Source: Alphaproteobacteria bacterium (GTDB lineage: Bacteria > Pseudomonadota > Alphaproteobacteria > UBA8366 > Aestuariispiraceae). Taken from it: a stretch of DNA of 64,000 nt. The notes below the pieces were generated by a model, which saw nothing but the letters and a program-made list of their open reading frames with translations, did not search any database and had not been told where the DNA came from. Position 1 is the first letter of the stretch. Every line of letters begins with the position of its first letter. Below, in pieces: positions 32,417 through 42,487 of the stretch. The position numbers and the translations under genes were made by a program. The stretch is from the NCBI GenBank assembly GCA_030065235.1, contig JASJDC010000015.1, positions 1 through 64,000 of the forward strand, written 5' to 3'.

Positions 32417-33412
32417 ATGGCGGTAAAACGAACTTTCTACGTCTTCCTTGTCCTTGTCGTCGGAGCCGTTGTGGCGATCGCTCTTCGCCTATATCTCGCT
32501 ACGCCTGCGCAGCAGGCCGAAGCGGCGCCAGAGGTTGAGCAGACCTTGATCTTGGTCGCGGCGCGCCCTCTTTCTACTGGGGCTTTCTTGACCGCCGATG
32601 ATGTTGAATGGGGGCCTGCGCCTGCTGAAACAGCGGTCAGAAATCAGATCGTGGAAGGGACATTGCGGCGCTCGGCCCTGGCCGGTTCGGTTGTCACCGA
32701 CGCTCTAGCCGCCGGGGAACCGATCACCCGGAACAAAGTCATTAGACCAGGCGATCGCGGCTTCCTCGCCGCGGTATTGGATCCGGGCAAACGCGCGGTC
32801 ACGGTCTGGATTGACGAAGCGACCGGAAACTCCGGCCTGACCTATCCGGGCGACCGGGTCGATCTGATACTGACGACGGGCGCAGAGCGCAGAAACAGAT
32901 TGCGGACATCCGATATGCAGGATTTGGCGAGCGAGACAATCTTGAAAGACGTCCGTGTCTTGGCTGTCGGGCAACGGGTTGAGCATACAAGTCGTTTCGT
33001 CACGGAGGAATCGCCGAGCCGGACGATTGAACGGACAGCGACCCTAGAGGTCGGGCCGCGCGAAGCTGAGATTGTGTCGGTTGCACAGCGGCTTGGCTCT
33101 CTGTCGCTTAGTCTTCGGAGCCTTGCAGAGCCTGTCGGCGAGGTCATTCGTGCGCGGCATTACACAAGCGCCGCAGATGTGGCGTCCGCCCTGCCGCCGG
33201 AAAAGCCGAAGACCGCGCCGACCAGCGTGCTCGTGATTCGCGGTCCCGAACGGGAAGTGATGAACACAGATACACCCTTGGCCAATGACGGGAACGCAAC
33301 TCGGCCGTCGTCGCAGCTAGACTCGATTGACAATGCGGGCGACTCACCGCTCTCCCTAGCCTCAGGGGAGGCGGTTGATCTCGATCAGTCGTTGGATCCG
33401 ATCATCGATTGA
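32417..33412 (+). CDS. cpaB: Pilus assembly protein CpaB/RcpC
   Basis: 331 residues. One N-terminal membrane helix, a SAF domain (about 45-110, LILVAARPLSTGAFLTADDV), then the RcpC domain with TVWIDEATGNSGLTYPGDRVD. Periplasmic partner of the CpaC secretin. The tail (after about 270) is low complexity. Spaced 13 bp after cpaA. Confidence 0.9.
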   Translation: MAVKRTFYVFLVLVVGAVVAIALRLYLATPAQQAEAAPEVEQTLILVAARPLSTGAFLTADDVEWGPAPAETAVRNQIVEGTLRRSALAGSVVTDALAAGEPITRNKVIRPGDRGFLAAVLDPGKRAVTVWIDEATGNSGLTYPGDRVDLILTTGAERRNRLRTSDMQDLASETILKDVRVLAVGQRVEHTSRFVTEESPSRTIERTATLEVGPREAEIVSVAQRLGSLSLSLRSLAEPVGEVIRARHYTSAADVASALPPEKPKTAPTSVLVIRGPEREVMNTDTPLANDGNATRPSSQLDSIDNAGDSPLSLASGEAVDLDQSLDPIID

Positions 33413-33428
33413 CGGAGGCGAGGAAGTT

Positions 33429-34859
33429 ATGAGCCGTCGGGTCTACGGCACGGTATTCGCCCGCCTGTTTATCGCGGGTTGCTGTGCTGCAATCTTGTGT
33501 CTGGCGTACGGTCCAGCGACGCTTGCTCAGCAGAACCCCGAACTAACCGTTGTGTTGAGCGAAGGCGAATTGCTTAAGCTCGATGAGCCCGCGGTCAGTG
33601 TGCTCCTGGCCGATCCGGAGATCGCTGACGTTCAGCTTCCATCGCCTCAAAGCGTCTTCGTATTCGGTCGACAGCCGGGTGCGACCACGCTGTACGTCCT
33701 GGGTGAAGGCGACGCGATCCTGGCGGCGCGGCGCATTGTCGTCATCCACGATGTCGTGCGGCTCAACCAGTTGATCCGAAGTCGCGTTCCCAACGCGGAG
33801 GTGACGGCCAGTTCAACGCCAAGCGGATTGGTGTTGGACGGCAGCGTGCCGACCGCGGACGAAGCGCAGAGGATCCAGGCGCTCGCCGCAAGTTTTCTCG
33901 GGGCCGACGATCAGATTTTGACCCAATATGTGGTGACCTCTCCGACACAGGTGAACATCCGCGTTCGAGTCGCGGAAATGGACAGAGCGGTCTCACAGGC
34001 GTTTGGCTTCAATTGGAACGCAGTCGCCGAGACGGGGAATTTCGCGTTTGGGCTTATTACGGGCCGGGGCGGGGCCGTCACGAACGGGCCGGAGCTTTTT
34101 TTCTCAGATTTCGCCAGCGAACTGACCGGGACGGTGGGCGCGATCGGCGGCAATTTCTCGAGCAGCAATGTGGATGCGACGGCTGTCCTCGACATTTTGG
34201 CCGAAGAGGGGCTGGTCAGTTTGATGGCCGAGCCGAATTTGACGGCGCGTTCGGGTGACACGGCGAGTTTCTTCGCAGGCGGGGAATTCCCGATACCGGT
34301 CGCGCAATCCGGCACGAATGACGCGATTACCATCGAATTCAAACGGTTCGGGGTCTTGCTCGATCTTGTTCCAACAGTGATTTCGTCAAACCGGATCAGC
34401 ATGCGCGTCCGCCCGGAGGTCAGCGACCTTTCTGACAATGGCGCGATCAACACGACTGAAGGCCTGGCGATCCCAGCGCTCAGGGTGCGGCGCGCGGAAA
34501 CAACCATTGAAATGGCGAGTGGTCAAAGTTTCGCGATCGCCGGACTGCTTCAGGATGATTCCGCGTCGGTACTATCGAAAATTCCGGGGATTGGCGACGT
34601 TCCCATGCTTGGACAACTTTTCCAGTCGAGTCGGTTTCAACGCGGCGAGACCGAACTTGTGATTATCGCCACGGCTTATGTCGTTCGACCTAACGATCCT
34701 GGAGATTTCGGCACGCCGCTGGATGGTTTTCGTCCGGCGCGGGAGATCGACCGTATCCTGACCGGGAATCTCGCCACACCGGGGCAGGCGCGCGGACTTC
34801 CGGCGCGCGACGGCACGGCCGGAACCCGCCTGATCGGGCCGGCCGGTTTCTATTATTGA
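33429..34859 (+). CDS. cpaC: Outer-membrane secretin CpaC/RcpA
   Basis: 476 residues from ATG 33429 (GAGGAAG seven bases upstream). A signal peptide (to about residue 35, cleaving after TLA), a pilus-assembly N-domain, a BON-like domain and the secretin beta-domain with GGEFPIPV and VRPEVSDLSDNGAI are visible. It forms the pore through which the Flp fibre leaves. Ends RPAREIDRIL followed by a short tail. Confidence 0.94.
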   Translation: MSRRVYGTVFARLFIAGCCAAILCLAYGPATLAQQNPELTVVLSEGELLKLDEPAVSVLLADPEIADVQLPSPQSVFVFGRQPGATTLYVLGEGDAILAARRIVVIHDVVRLNQLIRSRVPNAEVTASSTPSGLVLDGSVPTADEAQRIQALAASFLGADDQILTQYVVTSPTQVNIRVRVAEMDRAVSQAFGFNWNAVAETGNFAFGLITGRGGAVTNGPELFFSDFASELTGTVGAIGGNFSSSNVDATAVLDILAEEGLVSLMAEPNLTARSGDTASFFAGGEFPIPVAQSGTNDAITIEFKRFGVLLDLVPTVISSNRISMRVRPEVSDLSDNGAINTTEGLAIPALRVRRAETTIEMASGQSFAIAGLLQDDSASVLSKIPGIGDVPMLGQLFQSSRFQRGETELVIIATAYVVRPNDPGDFGTPLDGFRPAREIDRILTGNLATPGQARGLPARDGTAGTRLIGPAGFYY

Positions 34860-34868
34860 GGCGAGGCG

Positions 34869-35513
34869 ATGCAGATATTTGAGCATGGGCGCAAAATGAG
34901 CCGGGCGGTGGCGGTTCTTGCCCTATTCGCCCTCATCGCCTGTACACATGAGCCGGTTTCGGACCCACAACCCCGCGTTGAGCAGGTTACCCAGCGTTTG
35001 ACGGTGACGCTGGACGCGCCTTCGGGCGATCTCGGCGAGACCGAACGAGAACGCATCGGCGGGTTCTTAGCGCGGGGACGCGCGGGCCAAGGAGGCCCCA
35101 TCTCAATTACGCTCGTGCCCCGAACGCCGCTCGGCCTGATCCGCTTAGACGACCTGGCGGCCGATTTACCGGTGGCGGGCCGCGCCGATGACATACTGCT
35201 GGTGCGTGAAATCATTCCCGGCGCAGGGGATGTGACGGTTGTGTCGAGTCGGTCGACGCCTGTCACGCCGGGCTGTCCCGATTGGTCTGAACCGAACATG
35301 ATTAACAATCAATCCCGGCCAAGCAGCAACTTCGGCTGCGCCACCGCAGCCAATTTGATGCGTATGGTCGACGACCCTCGGGACCTGGAACGCGGCCGTT
35401 CCTTGGCGCCGCAGCCTGCTCCATCGGCGATCCTCGCGATTGATCGGTACAACGCGGATGAAGTGAAAGAACTGCCGGACGTCGACGACACCTTCGGCGG
35501 AACGGTCGACTAG
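34869..35513 (+). CDS. cpaD: CpaD-family pilus assembly lipoprotein
   Basis: 214 residues. Lipobox LIAC (Cys near residue 25) after a hydrophobic leader makes it an outer-membrane lipoprotein. The family pattern CPDWS, SNFGCATAANL and DPRDLERGR is present in the C-terminal half. It assists the CpaC secretin. Start ATG 34869, alternative ATG 34896. Confidence 0.9.
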   Translation: MQIFEHGRKMSRAVAVLALFALIACTHEPVSDPQPRVEQVTQRLTVTLDAPSGDLGETERERIGGFLARGRAGQGGPISITLVPRTPLGLIRLDDLAADLPVAGRADDILLVREIIPGAGDVTVVSSRSTPVTPGCPDWSEPNMINNQSRPSSNFGCATAANLMRMVDDPRDLERGRSLAPQPAPSAILAIDRYNADEVKELPDVDDTFGGTVD

Positions 35514-35546
35514 CGCGGCGCGGACTCGCATGAGCGGAATAGGATC

Positions 35547-36770
35547 ATGAGCGCGCAGACTGCGGCGGCGACCAGCGAGGCGGCGGCCCAGCCCAGGTCA
35601 GATTTCCTGGCTTTTGTGGACGGACAATCGCTGAACGATAGGATTGAGACCGCACTTGAAGCGGCGTCGGTCGAACGTGGCGTCATTCGCAAGGGAACGA
35701 TTGTCGACGCAATCCGTTTCTTCGGCGAAAACCGATCCCCGAAATTGCTGGTTGTGGATCTTGGCGAAAGCCACAATCCGGTCACCTTGGTCAACGATCT
35801 CGCGAATGTCTGCGAGCCAAGCACACGAGTCATTGTCATTGGCTCTGATAACAGCGCGCAGCTCTTCCGGGATCTCATGCGGCTGGGCGTTTCGGACTAT
35901 CTAGTTCGGCCGGTCGATGACGTCTCGATGCAAGAGTCGATCCTTGCGGCGCTGGGTGCGCCCACCGATGCGCCGTCGAAGGTGCGAACCGGCAAGACGA
36001 TTGCGGTGGCGAGTTGCGGCGGCGGCAGCGGCGGGTCCAGTTTCGTCGCCAATCTCGGCTGGGTCCTGGCGCATGAATTCAACCGCCATGTCGCTTTGGT
36101 CGATCTTGACCTTCAAACCGGGTCATTAGGCTCGATGCTCGGTTTGACGCCGACGTCGGCGCTGGCGGATGCTCTGGATGACATTGAGCGCGTGGACGAG
36201 CTGTTTATCGAGCGTGCGATGCAGGCGCGTAGCGATCGGCTTTTTGCGATTGCTGCGGAGCAGGCGCTAACCGACGATGTGCGCTACAACCCGGAATTGT
36301 CCACACGTTTCGCTGACCTGCTGAGCAGGCAGTTTCACTATGTTCTGCTTGACGTTCCGCGCGCACCGGCTGCGTACAGCCATGGTGTCTTGCGTGCAGC
36401 GGATCTTCGTGTGCTGGTTATGGAGCCGACAGTTTCCAGCCTTCACCAAGTTGCACGCCAGTTGCGATCTATGGACGCCGGAATGAGCAAGGTCGGCACG
36501 ACCATTGTCTTGAACCATGCGCGTCAGGACCGCCCAAAGGCGATTTCGGTTGATCAGATTGAGCAGGCGTTGATGCGCAAGACCGCGATCTCGCTTCCCT
36601 ACGATTCCGGTGTCGGAGACGCCGCCGATATGGGCGAACCGGCCGCTGCGACCTCGAAGGGAAAGTATGTCGCGGGCGTCCGTTCCCTCGCGCGCGAACT
36701 GATCGGCGAGCCGGAGAAGAAGTCAACGAGTATCCTGGGCCGTTTGTTTCGGCGGAAGGGAGATCAATAG
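35547..36770 (+). CDS. cpaE: CpaE/TadZ localisation ATPase
   Basis: 407 residues. An atypical receiver domain (about 15-130) precedes a ParA/MinD-like domain whose phosphate loop reads CGGGSGGSSFVA, without the usual lysine, as in TadZ proteins. LVDLDLQTGSLGSML and YVLLDVPRAP are the other ATPase motifs. TadZ places the pilus machine at a cell pole. Confidence 0.92.
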   Translation: MSAQTAAATSEAAAQPRSDFLAFVDGQSLNDRIETALEAASVERGVIRKGTIVDAIRFFGENRSPKLLVVDLGESHNPVTLVNDLANVCEPSTRVIVIGSDNSAQLFRDLMRLGVSDYLVRPVDDVSMQESILAALGAPTDAPSKVRTGKTIAVASCGGGSGGSSFVANLGWVLAHEFNRHVALVDLDLQTGSLGSMLGLTPTSALADALDDIERVDELFIERAMQARSDRLFAIAAEQALTDDVRYNPELSTRFADLLSRQFHYVLLDVPRAPAAYSHGVLRAADLRVLVMEPTVSSLHQVARQLRSMDAGMSKVGTTIVLNHARQDRPKAISVDQIEQALMRKTAISLPYDSGVGDAADMGEPAAATSKGKYVAGVRSLARELIGEPEKKSTSILGRLFRRKGDQ

Positions 36771-36772
36771 CC

Positions 36773-38173
36773 ATGTTCGGCCGTCGAGGAGTTGGCGACA
36801 CTCCAAGAAAACCTGAAGCGCCCGCGCCAAAGCCGGAAATAGCTTCGCTGGGGGAAAAAACATCCCGGAGCATATCGGGCTCGTCCGATGTGTTGCCGCT
36901 TGCTCGCTCTGCCTCGGCCAGTCCAGGGCAGGCGCGACAACAGATCCGCCGGGACTTGATGGGCCGTTTGGACGCCGCTTCCTTGAACGGCATGTCGCGA
37001 CAACAAATGATCGCCAGCGTCGGCGCGGTTGTCTCCGAAATAGCCGGTAGTAAACGGCTTAAAATCAACCAACGAGAACAAGCGTCGATCACCGGTGAAT
37101 TGGTTGACGACATGATCGGGCTCGGCCCGCTTGAGCCGTTGATGGCCGATGACAGCATTACGGACATTATGGTGAACGGCCCGAACCAGATCTATGTCGA
37201 ACGCAAGGGCAAGCTCACTCTGACCGATGTGACGTTTCGCGATGACACGCATCTGCTAAATGCTGCTCAGCGGATCGCCAGTTCGATCGGTCGACGGGTC
37301 GATGAATCGAGCCCAATGGTGGATGCGCGCTTGGCGGACGGCAGTCGCGTCAACATCATCATTCCGCCGCTTTCTTTGATTGGTCCAGTGGTCTCGATCC
37401 GGAAGTTTCCGCAAGAGCAAAAAACCCTCGACGATTTGATCCCGCTCGGCAGTCTGTCGCCGGAAATGGCGGCGGTCCTAAAAATCGCCTCAGCGTCCCG
37501 CCTCAACATCATCATTTCCGGCGGCACGGGCGCGGGCAAGACCACGATGATGAATGCGCTGTCCTATCTGATCTCGGGGGGCGAGCGCATCGTCACGATT
37601 GAGGATGCGGCCGAGCTTCGGTTGCAGCAGCCGCACGTGATCTCTCTCGAAACCCGCCCCATGAACTTCGAGAATCAGGGACAGGTGACGCAAAGGGACC
37701 TCGTTCGCAACGCACTTAGGATGAGACCCGATCGGATCATCATCGGCGAGTGTCGCGGGGCCGAAGCGTTCGACATGTTGCAGGCGATGAATACTGGTCA
37801 CGACGGATCCATGTCGACGATCCACGCGAACACACCGCGAGACGCGATCAGCCGATTGGAAAACATGCTGATGATGGGCGAGTCCTCGCTTCCCTTATCG
37901 GCGATCCGCCGACAAATCGTCAGTGCGGTGAATCTGATTGTTCAGGTCGAGAGAATGCGCGATGGCGTGCGCCGGACATCCGCCATTACCGAGGTGATGG
38001 GTTTAGAAGGCGATATCGTCGTTATGCAGGATCTGTTTCGCTATGAATATGACGGCGAGGGCAAGGGGGGAATTCTAGAGGGGAGATTTGTCTCTGGAAA
38101 AGTGCGGCCTAAATTCGCGCCGCGCGCCGGATATTTCGGATTGGAGGGCTCGCTCATGGAGGCCTTGAGGTGA
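36773..38173 (+). CDS. cpaF: Pilus motor ATPase CpaF/TadA
   Basis: 466 residues of the type II/IV secretion ATPase family. Walker [11 protein letters not shown] (about 247-256), Asp box ITIED-like [11 protein letters not shown], Walker [18 protein letters not shown] and the His box [14 protein letters not shown] are all intact. It powers extension and retraction of the Flp fibre. The N-terminal 70 residues are low complexity. Confidence 0.96.
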   Translation: MFGRRGVGDTPRKPEAPAPKPEIASLGEKTSRSISGSSDVLPLARSASASPGQARQQIRRDLMGRLDAASLNGMSRQQMIASVGAVVSEIAGSKRLKINQREQASITGELVDDMIGLGPLEPLMADDSITDIMVNGPNQIYVERKGKLTLTDVTFRDDTHLLNAAQRIASSIGRRVDESSPMVDARLADGSRVNIIIPPLSLIGPVVSIRKFPQEQKTLDDLIPLGSLSPEMAAVLKIASASRLNIIISGGTGAGKTTMMNALSYLISGGERIVTIEDAAELRLQQPHVISLETRPMNFENQGQVTQRDLVRNALRMRPDRIIIGECRGAEAFDMLQAMNTGHDGSMSTIHANTPRDAISRLENMLMMGESSLPLSAIRRQIVSAVNLIVQVERMRDGVRRTSAITEVMGLEGDIVVMQDLFRYEYDGEGKGGILEGRFVSGKVRPKFAPRAGYFGLEGSLMEALR

Positions 38174-39162
38174 CGCCGGATCTTCAAGCCGCAGACCTTG
38201 CCATCTGGATTGTGCTTGCGCTGACGGTTGGCGCGGCGGTGTTGGTGCCGACTATGGACCGGCGGCGGCAGGCGAAGGCGCGTCTGAAGTCTCGGGTTGG
38301 CGAGATTGCGGGCGCGATGGGCGGCGCTGGGCAAACACCGGGTGCAGGCGGCGCAGCCGCCTCGATTAATCAAAGCTCTTTGCGTCGGTGGCCGGCCGCG
38401 TTTCAACGGTGGTACGAAGCGCTCGACAACTGGTTCGCCCTAGCGGGCGGGGCCGCGATGCTGTTTAGGATCGTCATCGTTTTCGGTGTGCTTGGCGGCG
38501 CGCTGGGTTTCGCCGCGGCGTCGTTTCTGCTTTGGGATGATGTGACACGGTTCTTGGCGGCTCTCACCGGGATGATCGCCGCGCCGGCCGCGGCTGCGGC
38601 GGCGTATCGAAGGCGCCGTCTGGGGAAGTTCCTTGATCAGTTTCCCGCCGCGATTGATTTCGTTATTCGCGGCGCGCAGGCGGGGATACCCGTGACCGGT
38701 TCGATCTCCATGATCAGCGGTGAATTCGACGCGCCGCTGGGGCCTGAATTCAAGCGCATGTCGGACCAGCTCGCCATCGGTGCGAGCATTGGAGACGTCT
38801 TGGCGATGGCGCGGAAGCGCATCGCGGTGACGGAGTTCCACATGTTCACCGTTTCTGTCGCGCTTCAGCGGCAAGCGGGCGGGCGTATATCGGAGACGTT
38901 GGGTAATTTGTCCTTTGTGCTGCGCGCTCGGCACGAACAGCGGTTGAAGATTAAAGCATTGACCTCTGAAGTACGGGCCTCGGCTGGCATTGTCAGCGCT
39001 GTTCCGTTTGGCCTAGCGGGTATCATTTTTCTTATTGATCCATCGGGTTTGTTTCTGCTGACAGAAACGGAAACCGGGCGAAGTATGCTAAACTTCGGGC
39101 TGATCATGCTGGCGATTGGTTTCGGCGTCATGAGACTTATCATGGGCACGGTGAAACCATGA
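38170..39162 (+). CDS. tadB: Inner-membrane platform TadB
   Basis: 330 residues from GTG 38170, overlapping cpaF by 4 bp. T2SS-F domain (FLDQFPAAIDFVIRGAQAGIPV) between N- and C-terminal membrane helices. Forms the membrane platform with TadC. Confidence 0.93.
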   Translation: MTPDLQAADLAIWIVLALTVGAAVLVPTMDRRRQAKARLKSRVGEIAGAMGGAGQTPGAGGAAASINQSSLRRWPAAFQRWYEALDNWFALAGGAAMLFRIVIVFGVLGGALGFAAASFLLWDDVTRFLAALTGMIAAPAAAAAAYRRRRLGKFLDQFPAAIDFVIRGAQAGIPVTGSISMISGEFDAPLGPEFKRMSDQLAIGASIGDVLAMARKRIAVTEFHMFTVSVALQRQAGGRISETLGNLSFVLRARHEQRLKIKALTSEVRASAGIVSAVPFGLAGIIFLIDPSGLFLLTETETGRSMLNFGLIMLAIGFGVMRLIMGTVKP

Positions 39163-40142
39163 ATGAGGCCGCCGTTCAAAGCAGTCAATTGCTCGAACTC
39201 GTCGTTATCGCGGTGCCCTTGGTCTTGGTGTTGACCGTTCTGTGGCGCTTGTTGACTGCGGGTGAATCCGAACGCGAGTATGTTGTCGGACGGAAGCTGA
39301 AGTCGATACAACGGATGGTGGCGTCGACGGACGGCCTCGACGGCGTGGATTCGGAAGATGGGCTCTCGTCCTCGATGGAAGGCGTCTTTGCAAGTGTGCG
39401 GCGGTTCGCCAACAGTATATTCTCCGCCACGCCATTTGTTGGAGAGAAGGACCAAGCTAAACTGAGGTCTATGCTGGTCAGAGCTGGCTTTCGGTCGTCA
39501 GACGCCCCGAATATCCTGTTGCTCGCCAAGTTATGTTTCGCCCTGATTGGTTTCGCCGCCGGCTATTTCTATTTCGTTGAGGCGAAAAGCAGCCTGGAGA
39601 CGCTGACATTTTCGATGTTTGGACTTGTCGCCGGCGCTTTCCTGCCGGAATTCGTGGTCAAACGCTTGGCCGCCCGGCGTCGGCGCGCCGTGGCCGATGC
39701 GTCTCCAGATGCTTTGGACCTATTGGTTTTGTGCGCCGAGGCGGGCATCGGTATCGAGGACGCAATCCGTCGTGTCGCCGGGGAAATGGCGTCCGCAGCG
39801 CCAGCGCTGGTCGAAGATTTGAAGATCGCTGAAGCGGAGATGCGGTTTATACCGGACAAACGTCGGGTATTCGATAATCTTGCAGAGCGCACGGGCGTTG
39901 ATGACTTCCACCAACTGGGATTGGTATTGGCTCAGGGTGAGCGGTTTGGAACGCCCTTGGCCCAGTCGCTGCGCACGATGGCGATGGAGGCGCGGCGAAT
40001 CCGCCTGTTGCGGACAGAGGCGTCGGCGGCTCGGCTGCCGGCTGTCATGAGCGTCCCTCTCATTCTGTTTTTTGTTCCCCCGGTAATTGTTGTCGCAGTG
40101 GGGCCGCCGGCCCTCCGGTTGATAGAAGCATTCAGCCAATAG
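39159..40142 (+). CDS. tadC: Inner-membrane platform TadC
   Basis: 327 residues, T2SS-F domain (SPDALDLLVLCAEAGIGIED) with membrane helices at both ends and one in the middle. Overlaps tadB by 4 bp. Second half of the pilus platform. Confidence 0.93.
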   Translation: MNEAAVQSSQLLELVVIAVPLVLVLTVLWRLLTAGESEREYVVGRKLKSIQRMVASTDGLDGVDSEDGLSSSMEGVFASVRRFANSIFSATPFVGEKDQAKLRSMLVRAGFRSSDAPNILLLAKLCFALIGFAAGYFYFVEAKSSLETLTFSMFGLVAGAFLPEFVVKRLAARRRRAVADASPDALDLLVLCAEAGIGIEDAIRRVAGEMASAAPALVEDLKIAEAEMRFIPDKRRVFDNLAERTGVDDFHQLGLVLAQGERFGTPLAQSLRTMAMEARRIRLLRTEASAARLPAVMSVPLILFFVPPVIVVAVGPPALRLIEAFSQ

Positions 40143-40152
40143 GAATGTGCGC

Positions 40153-41091
40153 ATGGTTTATCTGCAACAGGTCTGTGGACGCTTTTTGAACGACGCGTCA
40201 CCCGCTGACAGCTGTGGAGCGACGGCGCGCGTTGGGGTCAAACGCGCGGCGTCTTTTGCGGCGGTTGTCGTCGTTGTTCCTCTCTTGTTGGGCGGGTGTA
40301 TGCAACCGATCGACCCGGAAGAAAATGTGGGCGGAGAGATCTACACTGAAAGCGAATTGCAAAGCTCCTTGCGTGTGGCGGAGGCCAGTCAAATCGGCGG
40401 GGATCTCGATACTGCGATCCGCCTGTACGAGGAAATGATCAAACTGTACCCGGAGCGGTTCGAACCGCATCTAAGCCTGGCCGATGCGCTTCTGAAGGCG
40501 GGTACATATAATGAAGCGATCAAGTCCTATCAGAATGCAATGGATCTAGGCGGAACGACCGCGCGCACCTTTGTTGGAATGGGCCGGGCGCAAATTGCGC
40601 TTGATCAACCTGAAGAGGCTTTCGGCTCATTTGTACAAGCGTTGACCATGGAATCCGACCTCGTCGTCGCCTTGAACGGCGCTGGCGTTTCGTTAGACAT
40701 GCGGGGTCGCCATGGGGAGGCGCAGGATTACTATCTTCGTGCAATGGCTTTAGCGAACGGGTCTGTGGAAATCAAAAACAACTATGCGCTCTCCAAGATG
40801 CTGGACGAAGAGTACGAGGAAGCCATTGATATCATTCTGGCCATGGGCTCTGTGCTGAACCTGCCGCCACGGATACGTCAGAATCTCGCCTTGGCCTATG
40901 GGATGATGGGCGAAGAAGAGGAAGCGGCCCGGTTTCTACGATTGGACCTGAAGGAAGAGGCGGTCCAAAACAATCTCGTCTATTTCCGCAGTATACGTGG
41001 CAGCAAGTTGCTGGCGGTCGACCGTTTCGGTTTGGAATACTTGCGGTCGCCATCGATCATATTGCCCGAAGAACGGGCCGCAGGCGGCTGA
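40153..41091 (+). CDS. tadD: TPR lipoprotein TadD
   Basis: 312 residues from ATG 40153 (AGGAA six bases upstream; an in-frame GTG lies at 40147). A long basic leader, hydrophobic stretch and lipobox LLGGC (Cys near 48) make it a lipoprotein; the leader is unusually long, so an internal start is possible. Several TPR units follow (DTAIRLYEEMIKLYPERFEP, EAIKSYQNAMDLGG). Pilotin-like helper of the secretin. Confidence 0.88.
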   Translation: MVYLQQVCGRFLNDASPADSCGATARVGVKRAASFAAVVVVVPLLLGGCMQPIDPEENVGGEIYTESELQSSLRVAEASQIGGDLDTAIRLYEEMIKLYPERFEPHLSLADALLKAGTYNEAIKSYQNAMDLGGTTARTFVGMGRAQIALDQPEEAFGSFVQALTMESDLVVALNGAGVSLDMRGRHGEAQDYYLRAMALANGSVEIKNNYALSKMLDEEYEEAIDIILAMGSVLNLPPRIRQNLALAYGMMGEEEEAARFLRLDLKEEAVQNNLVYFRSIRGSKLLAVDRFGLEYLRSPSIILPEERAAGG

Positions 41092-41741
41092 TGGCCGGCG
41101 CCGGGCAGTCGGCTCGAACCGGGCGATATGGCGGCGTATTCCGGTTCCTAGCGACACTCAGGCGATTTGCCCGGGCGCGCCGCGGCGTGGTGATGGTCGA
41201 GTTTGCGGTGGTCTTCGGGTTCCTCGTCATGGTCGCTGTTATGCTGGCTGAGGTCGGCCGATTTCTCTTTACAACCAGCGTGCTGGAAACGGCCCTGTTG
41301 GACGCATCGCGGGCGAACAGGGTGGCGCTCAACCGTCCGGCCGGCGCTGCCGTTGGAGGCGTGATTGATCCGGAGGTCACGCTCTGTTTGTCAGACTATT
41401 TCGACGATTTTCTGGATCACGATTCGGCCGTAGATCAGGGCGCTAAAGAAGCATTTCGGGATGAAATCGCCGACCGCGTCGAGAATGCAAGCAATGGATC
41501 GCTGACAAAGGACCGATTGACGATTCAATATTTCATTTATGAATCCCCAGTAAGTTTTAATGGTTCGGAGGCGTCGCTGGGAGCGGACCCACGCGGCGAG
41601 CAAGGCGAGTTTGTTCAATATCTGGCGCAATATCGAATGGCGTATCTAACAGGCTTTGATGCGATCGCTGAGACAATCTTCGGAGAGGCGGCGACAACGC
41701 TTCTGAAGCCATGCGCACATTTGGTTGTTCAGAATGAGTAG
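41091..41741 (+). CDS. tadE: TadE-like minor pseudopilin
   Basis: 216 residues; ATG shares a base with the tadD stop. A basic leader ends RRG, followed by VVMVEFAVVFGFLV, the Gly/Glu+5 prepilin cleavage motif and hydrophobic helix of TadE proteins. The rest is a periplasmic domain with two cysteines. Confidence 0.88.
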   Translation: MAGAGQSARTGRYGGVFRFLATLRRFARARRGVVMVEFAVVFGFLVMVAVMLAEVGRFLFTTSVLETALLDASRANRVALNRPAGAAVGGVIDPEVTLCLSDYFDDFLDHDSAVDQGAKEAFRDEIADRVENASNGSLTKDRLTIQYFIYESPVSFNGSEASLGADPRGEQGEFVQYLAQYRMAYLTGFDAIAETIFGEAATTLLKPCAHLVVQNE

Positions 41742-41815
41742 TGGGACAGGTTGCGCGTGATGTGAGATGGATCGGGCCGAATGATGCGAAGATCAATAGG
41801 GACAAGGCGAGCTTG

Positions 41816-42487
41816 ATGCGCCGACCTCTTCGATTCTTGGAGAATGAACCGCGGTTCGTCCGGCTTGGCCGGGGCGCTGGCCGATGGTTGCGTGAACGCG
41901 GCCGAGTCTTTTTTGCCGCGAACAAAGGGGCCGTCGGGATCGAAACGGCATTGGTCGTGCCGATGGTTGTTTTGACCTTGATCACGATTATCGATGCGCA
42001 TCGGTTTGTCTCAATTGGATCTCAAGTCGATCAGGCGGCGCATCTCGCGGCGAACGCCGTGGCGCGGGAGGAAGCCGTAACACGCGACGGGGTCGAAGAT
42101 TTACTCGAAATGGCGGAGATCATTTCCAATGGACGAAACGCCAACAGTGCGGAAGGAGTCTACCGGGCGGTCCTCTCTGTGTTGTCAAGCGCGTCGACAG
42201 AGGACAATCTCGGCGGGGACCCGCAAGTCGTGTGGCAGGTCACCCGGGGAACTGAGATTGAAACGGCATGCCCTCCCTTTGTCGGGGCCGCGGGGGGGCG
42301 TGCATCGCTTCCTGCCGATGTCTCGTTTGACGCCGAAGAGAGCATTGTGACGGTTCAGATCTGCTACACGCCGGTCGCCGCACTGTTTGCAGGGCGTACT
42401 ATCACCGAAACGCTTGTTGGCGACCCGGTCAAGGTGCAAGCGTACTATGCGTCTCGAAGAGGTTTTGTAACATGCCTCGATTGCTAG
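41816..42487 (+). CDS. Second TadE/TadF-like pseudopilin
   Basis: About 223 residues from ATG 41816; a GTG at 41741 overlaps the previous stop but has no clear ribosome site. After a long basic leader, NKG-AVGIETALVVPMVVL is the prepilin cleavage motif with Glu at +5 and one hydrophobic helix. The distal part has two Cys and a conserved-looking FDAEESIVTVQICYTP, common in TadF. Overlaps tadG by 16 bp. Confidence 0.82.
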   Translation: MRRPLRFLENEPRFVRLGRGAGRWLRERGRVFFAANKGAVGIETALVVPMVVLTLITIIDAHRFVSIGSQVDQAAHLAANAVAREEAVTRDGVEDLLEMAEIISNGRNANSAEGVYRAVLSVLSSASTEDNLGGDPQVVWQVTRGTEIETACPPFVGAAGGRASLPADVSFDAEESIVTVQICYTPVAALFAGRTITETLVGDPVKVQAYYASRRGFVTCLDC